Shown here piece by piece: positions 5,827-10,188 of a stretch of 10,188 nucleotides of DNA. The notes beneath the pieces are model-generated. The model saw only the letters and a program-made list of their open reading frames with translations, was not told the DNA's origin and searched no databases. Source of the stretch: Deltaproteobacteria bacterium (GTDB taxonomy: Bacteria > Desulfobacterota > DSM-4660 > Desulfatiglandales > Desulfatiglandaceae); the NCBI GenBank assembly GCA_029932035.1, contig JAOZQV010000044.1:4412-14599 (forward strand). Direction: 5' to 3'. How positions within the stretch are numbered: position 1 is the first letter of the stretch; every line of letters starts with the position of its first letter. Both the position numbers and the translations under genes were made by a program.

Positions 5827-6033
5827 AATACCGACCGCCCGTAACCCACCTTAGTGAGCAAGGGCTACAGCCTTCCACAAAAGATTAATCCTCCATATTT
5901 GACCAAAATGGTTACAAGTCGCAAAAATAGCGGCTCAATAAACTTACTATTTAACATTTCCCTTTCCTTATTTCAAGTGTCTGTGCAAATATTTTTGTCT
6001 TTTTTGCATAGATTATGCGAGTTGGGAAATCGA

Positions 6034-7374
6034 TCATTCAGGCGCCCAGGATGGCGCTGTTTGTTCCCCTTTCTTGGAAGTGATTCTCCGCTGGTTCTGT
6101 CCGTTGGCGTTCATGATATATATGTGGTAACGGCCTTCCCTGTTCGAGCTAAACATCATATACCTTCCATCAGGGGACCAGCAAGGCGCTTCATTATTTC
6201 CCATATTCTCCGTTAGCCTTCTCGATCGGCCCCCGACCGCATCTATGGTATATATATCAAAATGTCCCCCTTTCATCGAGGCAAAGGCGATCTGGTTACG
6301 AGATGACCAGGAAGGAGAGGTGTTGTACCGCCCTTCATAGGTCAACCTCTCCACTCCTTCATTTTCAATATCCATGATATAAATCTGAGGAGATCCTGAT
6401 CGGTTAGACACGAACGCTATCTTGTCCCCGTCCGGAGAGAAGGCAGGTGAAACATCGATCCCCCAGTGTTTGACAAGCTGTTTTAGAATCTTGCCTTTAA
6501 GATCGATTGTAAAGATATCGGGATTACCCCTGTGGCTCATGGTCAACGCTATTTCCTTGCCATTGGGCGCCCAGCATGCCCCGATGTTCAGCCCGGACCT
6601 CCCGGACAGCAGTCTGACATTTCCAGAGGCAATATTTTTCAGGTAAAGCATTGGCCCACCATGTTTATACGAGTTGTACACTATTTTTTTCCCATCAAGA
6701 GACCACCTGGGGAGTATCGCGATGCTCTTGTCCCGGGTAATGGGTCTCACATTATAACCGTCATAGTCGCAGACGTAGATCTCCCTTTTTCCAGTAGCAT
6801 TTCCAACAAAAGCGAGCTTGGTAAGGGAGATACCATTATGGCCGGTCAATATCAGGATTATTTCGTTTGAAAGCCGGTGCATCAAGTGACGGTAACCGCT
6901 GATGTCTCCGAGTGCCCTCCTTCCCAAGATCTGACGTCCCCAAAATACGTCGAACAGTCTGATCTCCACCTCTAAGCGACTCCCGATGCAGGTATACCCC
7001 CCTGTCAAGAGGAGTTCCGCACCGATAACAGACCAGTCCTTAAAATTGATCCCTTCTGCGGTCAGGGCCCCTCCCTTTTCATCTAAAAACGCCTCCTTGT
7101 CCATAGGGTTGAAATAACCGCTGAGATCAAGGTCGTTAGATATTACTCCGGGCATCTTTGTTGAGAATTCAGAATGCTTTTTGTCGACGCCTAAATTCTT
7201 AAAGTCGGGGATAGCAATATTAAATTTTGGAATGGAGGGGGCATTGACATCTATATATATCCGACCGGAGGCTGCCCCCGGAAAGAGAAAGAAAATCAAA
7301 AACAACACCCACATTCTGATAAATGAAAAATGGGCTATCCCTTTTTTTGAGAAACTCGCCAAATTCATATTCAT
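6034..7374 (-). CDS. tolB: Tol-Pal system beta-propeller protein TolB
   Basis: The 446-residue product has an N-terminal signal (hydrophobic about 21-36, likely cut near GAASG), a TolB N-terminal domain (about 38-180) with FNIAIPDFKN and the SGYFNPMD motif, and a six-bladed propeller (about 185-446). Blade motifs are PRWSLDGKKIVY, CWAPNGKEIAL, AFSPDGDKIAF, SWSSRNQIAF, CWSPDGRYMMF and the closing APSWAPE. The fifth blade lacks the usual PDG turn. TolB is periplasmic and shuttles between Pal and TolA. The start is supported by GAGG 5 nt before the ATG (7372-7374); that ribosome-binding region lies inside the repeat copy at 7376-7443. The tolA stop is 68 bp upstream, and pal follows after 255 bp. 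Confidence 0.95.
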   Translation of the reverse strand: MNMNLASFSKKGIAHFSFIRMWVLFLIFFLFPGAASGRIYIDVNAPSIPKFNIAIPDFKNLGVDKKHSEFSTKMPGVISNDLDLSGYFNPMDKEAFLDEKGGALTAEGINFKDWSVIGAELLLTGGYTCIGSRLEVEIRLFDVFWGRQILGRRALGDISGYRHLMHRLSNEIILILTGHNGISLTKLAFVGNATGKREIYVCDYDGYNVRPITRDKSIAILPRWSLDGKKIVYNSYKHGGPMLYLKNIASGNVRLLSGRSGLNIGACWAPNGKEIALTMSHRGNPDIFTIDLKGKILKQLVKHWGIDVSPAFSPDGDKIAFVSNRSGSPQIYIMDIENEGVERLTYEGRYNTSPSWSSRNQIAFASMKGGHFDIYTIDAVGGRSRRLTENMGNNEAPCWSPDGRYMMFSSNREGRYHIYIMNANGQNQRRITSKKGEQTAPSWAPE

Positions 7375-7375
7375 A

Positions 7376-7443
7376 CAGACCTCGTTAAGTGGTTAAGTCG
7401 TTATTATTCGAATTCATATTATTTACCCGGAAATTGGACACCC
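7376..7443 (-). repeat. Composite repeat element, copy B (entire tolA-tolB spacer)
   Basis: Read on the plus strand it runs from CAGACCTCGTT to AATTGGACACCC and matches copy A (5008-5108) minus the hairpin insert and a few bases. It covers essentially the whole spacer, from the base after the tolB start region to the tolA stop codon. It contains octamers TTAAGTGG and TTAAGTCG (7385-7400), and its end supplies the tolB ribosome-binding sequence GAGG. Confidence 0.75.
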
Positions 7444-8291
7444 TAAAAATCCTCTAATTCGCTTAGATTAAATCTTATTTCAATCTCGTCATAGCTCTTT
7501 CTGTACCCTTCAGGAAATGGTGGAAGAGGGTCTGACCTTTCAATCGCTTTGAGAGCCGAGCCATCAAAAATAGAATTGGATGATCGCTCCTTGAACCACG
7601 ATTTCATTATAGTCCCATCTTCCTTGACCTTAATCACAACTATCGCTTCGAGGTCTCTTAGCTTCTTGGGGCTGATAAGGGCCACGGGATAGGACCAGTT
7701 GCTTTTTATCTGTTCTTCAACCGCCATCTGATACAGTCTTATGGTGATCCCGCTCTCTGCATTACCCCTAACAGATCCCTTTTCAGCCGCCCCTTCCGCA
7801 CGGGCCTCGATCTTGGAAATCGCCTGGGCAAGGTGGTGATCATTTTTCTTTGCCTTGACCTTTCTTTCGATCTTCGACACTGCCCGGTCTATAAGCCTGG
7901 AAGGCGATACTCTCGGTTTCTTAGTCCTTTTTACCTCTCTCTTCTTCTTCTTTTTCCTCTTTACAACCCTTTTTCCGATTACAACCGTTTTTTCTTCCTT
8001 GCTCGGTCTGCTTATTCGCTTGGCATTGGTAGACTCCTTTGGACTGGTTACCTGTCTGCTCATTTTTGAATTAGATGATTTCGGAGGTATTGAACGGCTT
8101 TTGCCCGGCATCTCCACCAGATTGACCTCATAGACAGTAGCGCTACTAATTCTCCTGGTAGGTATGGAATCCGGCACAAACAGGATAACAGAGAAGATGA
8201 TTAGATGAAAAAGGAGGGATAAGATGATTACCTTGGACCATCTTGGCTCCTCTAATTCATCAGGGCTTGTTTTGACCTGGAAGCCTTCCAT
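7443..8291 (-). CDS. tolA: TolA-like energy-transducing protein (TonB/TolA C-terminal domain)
   Basis: The 282-residue product has a single N-terminal membrane helix (about 20-40) with the SxxxH pattern (S25, H29) that TolA and TonB use to contact TolQ-TolR or ExbB-ExbD. A basic, Lys/Arg-rich periplasmic stretch follows (about 84-150) with a run of five Lys near 113-117. A helical region (about 130-175) contains two similar segments, AVSKIERKVKA and AISKIEARAEG. The C-terminal TonB/TolA domain (about 184-278) has VEEQIKSNWSYP, VVIKVKEDGTI and ALKAIERSDPLPPFP. Position between tolR and tolB makes it the functional TolA, although the C-terminal domain is TonB-like in sequence. It is shorter than E. 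coli TolA (about 420 residues). No good ribosome-binding site precedes the ATG; the 58-bp spacer holds a repeat fragment. Confidence 0.88.
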   Translation of the reverse strand: MEGFQVKTSPDELEEPRWSKVIILSLLFHLIIFSVILFVPDSIPTRRISSATVYEVNLVEMPGKSRSIPPKSSNSKMSRQVTSPKESTNAKRISRPSKEEKTVVIGKRVVKRKKKKKREVKRTKKPRVSPSRLIDRAVSKIERKVKAKKNDHHLAQAISKIEARAEGAAEKGSVRGNAESGITIRLYQMAVEEQIKSNWSYPVALISPKKLRDLEAIVVIKVKEDGTIMKSWFKERSSNSIFDGSALKAIERSDPLPPFPEGYRKSYDEIEIRFNLSELEDF

Positions 8292-8313
8292 AAATGTCTA
8301 AAGTGAGTCCTTC

Positions 8314-8344
8314 CTGAGGCGGGATTGAGCGGTTTAACGAGGTC
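8314..8344. repeat. Partial repeat element in the tolR-tolA spacer
   Basis: The segment holds GGCGGGA followed by octamer-like TTGAGCGG (8325-8332) and TTTAACGA, ending in GAGGTC. It resembles a half-copy of the hairpin-plus-octamer elements in the two spacers downstream, but with the AACGAGGTC end on the opposite strand from copies A and B. Confidence 0.45.
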
Positions 8345-8349
8345 TTAAA

Positions 8350-8760
8350 TCAATCCAAAGGTTCGGTTACCATTCCCAATTTATTGATACCGGCATTTTT
8401 TACCCTTGCCATAACATCAATAATAAATCCATAGGGGACATCCTGGTCTGCCCTCAACAACACCTCTTTTTCTCTCCGGTTTTCAAAGATCTTTTTGATC
8501 TTCAATTCCAACCTGTCTAATTCGATAGGATGATTTTCCAAGAAAATCTCCTTTTTCTTGTTGACCGTCAACATAAGAGGCTCATCCGCGGTTTTGATAT
8601 TCTTGGTGGTGGTCTTAGGTAAATTTACGTCTACGCCCTGCATCATCATCGGCGCTGCTACCATAAAAATGATGAGAAGGACTAACATCACGTCCACAAG
8701 CGGCGTAACGTTGATCTCTGACATAAAACGCCTGTTGTTTCCACCGGAATTCATAGCCAT
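8350..8760 (-). CDS. tolR: TolR, biopolymer transport protein of the ExbD/TolR family
   Basis: The 136-residue product has one N-terminal membrane helix (about 20-40) containing SEINVTPLVDVMLVLLIIFMV. D23 aligns with the essential channel Asp23 of E. coli TolR. The periplasmic domain ends with the family signature GINKLGMVTEP (123-133). With TolQ it forms the proton-motive-force-driven stator unit that energises TolA in the inner membrane. Length is normal for the family. It starts 14 bp after the tolQ stop, so translation is probably coupled. ATG codons are available at residues 1 and 3, and the ribosome-binding site is weak (AGGA about 12 nt upstream of the first). Confidence 0.96.
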   Translation of the reverse strand: MAMNSGGNNRRFMSEINVTPLVDVMLVLLIIFMVAAPMMMQGVDVNLPKTTTKNIKTADEPLMLTVNKKKEIFLENHPIELDRLELKIKKIFENRREKEVLLRADQDVPYGFIIDVMARVKNAGINKLGMVTEPLD

Positions 8761-8774
8761 CTTAAACGTGTGTC

Positions 8775-9587
8775 CTAAGGTTTCTTGATGAACTGTCTTC
8801 CCACCATACTCAAAAAATCGGTTGTAAAAATATCCATCTCTGCCTGGAGAGATACAACCCTCTGGCTAAAATAATTGAACGCGACAACTGCAGGAATTGC
8901 GGCGGCTAAGCCTGCAGCAGTGGCAATAAGGGCTTCGGAGATCCCGGGGGCGACTACCGCAAGACTAGCTGAACCCTTCATCCCTATCCCTCTGAAAGAC
9001 TCCATGATCCCCCATACCGTACCGAAAAGACCGATAAAGGGGGTGGTATTTCCTGTAGTAGCCAAAAAACTAAGAGATCGCTCCAATCTCTTGTTTTGAT
9101 CAATGGTTGCCTTTCTGAGCGACCTCTCCAGATTGTCCATCAGTGCCCGCCTGGTCTGCGAAGACCCTTCCAAAGTCGTTTGGACCCTATCCTCTGGACG
9201 ACCGTCCTGGTGACCAGATTGGGCTTGCGCCTCATCCGAATAGGTGGACTGCAGTTTTCTGAAACGGGTAAACTCAGCATATCCCGCCCTGAAAAGGCGG
9301 GCTACAGGGCTGAAATTTAGGGCTTTGCTTTCCATATATACCTTTTTGAGATCCCTGCTTTCCCAGAAAAGGTCCAAAAAGCTGATTGTTTCGCGTTTAG
9401 CCTTACTCAGCAATCTATACTTCATGAATATAATCGCCCAGGAGGTAACGGAAAAGAGCATAAGAACCAATAATACGAATTTTACCATGGGGCCGGCATG
9501 GACAACCATCTGGACAATATCCTGGCCAAAGGCGCTTTCAAATGAAATGCCGGCAGGAATCATATTAATAAAAGGGAGACTTATCAT
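8775..9587 (-). CDS. tolQ: TolQ, proton channel subunit of the ExbB/TolQ family
   Basis: The 270-residue product has three membrane helices (about 35-56, 176-197, 210-240) and the family core FIGLFGTVWGIMESF (184-198), then VVAPGISEALIATAAGLAAAIPAVVAFN (211-238). The first helix matches the TolQ form VTSWAIIFMKYR. TolQ forms the pentameric channel around TolR and drives TolA. It is longer than E. coli TolQ (230 residues). The excess lies in an N-terminal extension and in a hydrophilic stretch of about 20 residues in the cytoplasmic loop near 113-148, rich in Gln, Ser, Asp and Arg. A GAGGA lies about 6 nt before the ATG (9585-9587). It is the first tol gene, with its own promoter candidate in the 127-bp spacer after mobB. 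Confidence 0.96.
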   Translation of the reverse strand: MISLPFINMIPAGISFESAFGQDIVQMVVHAGPMVKFVLLVLMLFSVTSWAIIFMKYRLLSKAKRETISFLDLFWESRDLKKVYMESKALNFSPVARLFRAGYAEFTRFRKLQSTYSDEAQAQSGHQDGRPEDRVQTTLEGSSQTRRALMDNLERSLRKATIDQNKRLERSLSFLATTGNTTPFIGLFGTVWGIMESFRGIGMKGSASLAVVAPGISEALIATAAGLAAAIPAVVAFNYFSQRVVSLQAEMDIFTTDFLSMVGRQFIKKP

Positions 9588-9645
9588 GGAATTTCCTCAT
9601 GCAAACTTTGGGTTAATAGGAGATATCATCTTTGACATGGGCGTC

Positions 9646-9674
9646 AATATACGCTTTTACGAAAGAAGTGTAAA
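9646..9674 (-). promoter_or_regulatory. Predicted sigma70-type promoter of the tol-pal operon
   Basis: On the minus strand TTTACA (complement of 9669-9674), exactly 17 bp and TATATT (complement of 9646-9651) match the consensus at 5 of 6 positions each. Transcription would begin near 9639, about 50 nt before the tolQ ATG. A 13-codon reading frame (9638 down to 9597) lies within that leader, but it would start almost at the transcription start and has no ribosome-binding site. Confidence 0.55.
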
Positions 9675-9714
9675 CTGGTGAATGAAAGATGTCTTTTTTG
9701 CAACGGTTCCCGGT

Positions 9715-10149
9715 TCAGAGATCAAAGCTGCTTATCAAAAAATCTGCCAATCCATCAGTATCATCCAATAAAAATTGGGGCACGCCCAAATCGATCCTCG
9801 TGTCGCTGATTAGGGCTATTAAATGCTCATCATTCTTGCACAGCGGCTCTTCATGGACGTTATTCCGGAATATTTCCAGCTTTGGCTTGTTTCCCTGCTT
9901 ATATCCTTCGGTGAGGATAATGTCCACATTCGTAAAGAATCCCTTTAATTCGTCCGGGTGGTGGTCGTGATCCACATCCATCACCATCCCTATTTGAGAA
10001 TGGGATGAGATGAGGGTTGTGGCGGCGCCTGCGTGTTTGTGCCTCCAACTGTCTTTGCCGGGTTTATCCAATTCAAATCCGTGGACATCATGTTTTATGC
10101 TTCCAACCCTGTAGCCCCGGCCACTGAGTACGTGTATCAATTTTTCCAA
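9715..10149 (-). CDS. mobB: Molybdopterin-guanine dinucleotide biosynthesis adaptor MobB (5' end disrupted or missing)
   Basis: The frame carries MobB signatures: RGYRVGSIKHDVHGFELDKP (11-30) running on into GKDSWRHKHAGA, then VDIILTEGYK (75-84, Walker B region) and PKLEIFR (89-95). MobB is a GTP-binding partner of MobA in attaching GMP to molybdopterin for bis-MGD enzymes such as formate dehydrogenases. Family members are usually about 165-175 residues and begin with a Walker A motif just before LLEKLI. Here only 144 residues can be read from a TTG, and the upstream in-frame codons NTLLEKLI run into a TAG at 10165-10167, so the P-loop is absent from this frame. Upstream, VGF in another frame looks like the lost N-terminus. 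It may be a pseudogene, or a sequence error near the window end. It is followed after 127 bp by tolQ. Confidence 0.85.
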   Translation of the reverse strand: MEKLIHVLSGRGYRVGSIKHDVHGFELDKPGKDSWRHKHAGAATTLISSHSQIGMVMDVDHDHHPDELKGFFTNVDIILTEGYKQGNKPKLEIFRNNVHEEPLCKNDEHLIALISDTRIDLGVPQFLLDDTDGLADFLISSFDL

Positions 10150-10188
10150 AAGGGTGTTGGCTTTCTATTTCAAATCCTACACTTTTTA

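Noticed and set aside
5687..5878. 63-codon minus-strand frame at the start of pal
   Set aside because: It overlaps the pal signal-peptide region in another frame and uses the pal ribosome-binding site as coding sequence; the pal frame is clearly real.
7833..8133. Phe/Leu-rich plus-strand frames opposite tolA
   Set aside because: The hydrophobic composition is the antisense image of the Lys/Arg-rich tolA linker; these are not membrane proteins.
9281..9306. CCCGCC...GGCGGG palindrome inside tolQ, similar to the intergenic hairpins
   Set aside because: It encodes RLFRAG in a TolQ segment (SPVARLFRAGYAEF) that looks like normal family sequence, so codon choice can explain it. The resemblance to the intergenic hairpins is kept only as a curiosity.
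9597..9638. 13-codon leader peptide ahead of tolQ
   Set aside because: It has no ribosome-binding site, starts almost at the predicted transcription start, and shows no attenuator structure after it.
9244..9681. 145-codon plus-strand frame spanning the tolQ start and promoter
   Set aside because: It is antisense to tolQ and its leader, has no recognisable domain, and conflicts with a well-supported gene.

Overview
The window looks like chromosomal DNA of a Gram-negative (diderm) bacterium, most likely a Desulfobacterota/Deltaproteobacteria-type organism. The sequence directly shows a complete Tol-Pal envelope locus with two lipoprotein genes. The taxonomic guess is inference from protein flavour: a TonB-like TolA, a Pal with GNCDNRGT in place of GHTDERGT, a lipoprotein CpoB, and mobB beside tolQ. 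No tRNA, rRNA, CRISPR array or transposase gene was found.

Layout, left to right. (1) 1-1452, minus strand: the N-terminal part of an old-yellow-enzyme-type NADH:flavin oxidoreductase, running off the left edge, preceded by a membrane-anchored HExxH peptidase (peptidase MA-like) 34 bp upstream; probably one operon. (2) 1666-2847, plus strand: a DUF1343/NamZ-type protein (GH171 exo-N-acetylmuramidase family) without a signal peptide. It ends in a terminator shared with a convergent small gene. (3) 2895-3943: a divergent pair made of a 55-residue excisionase/AlpA-like helix-turn-helix protein (minus) and an exported staphylococcal-nuclease-like protein with a C-terminal Ada-like Cys/His zinc motif (plus). 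Their AT-rich spacer holds two related palindromes, one of them over the predicted -35 box of the HTH gene. (4) 4085-9587, minus strand: tolQ, tolR, tolA, tolB, pal and cpoB in canonical order, with a good sigma70-like promoter (TTTACA-17-TATATT) ahead of tolQ. (5) 9715-10149, minus strand: mobB (molybdenum cofactor guanylylation), whose Walker A/P-loop end is disrupted or miscalled near the right edge.

TolQ and TolR form the proton-driven inner-membrane motor, TolA spans the periplasm, TolB and Pal link to the outer membrane and peptidoglycan, and CpoB is the periplasmic coordinator. Together they support outer-membrane constriction and integrity. The NamZ-like enzyme (muropeptide breakdown) and the envelope-facing peptidase fit an envelope theme, but no direct link to Tol-Pal is shown.

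The most unusual structure lies between the genes. Short tandem repeats and GC-rich hairpins occupy gene boundaries: a heptamer at the peptidase start, octamers of the type TTGAGTGG in five spacers, and a GATTAN hexamer in one. One composite element recurs directly upstream of tolB and cpoB, with a related copy upstream of namZ, so that the ribosome-binding region of tolB lies inside the repeat. No stretch over 300 bp lacks a gene; the longest spacers (tolB-pal 255 bp, pal-cpoB 233 bp, HTH-nuclease 218 bp, peptidase-namZ about 213 bp) are described in the entries.
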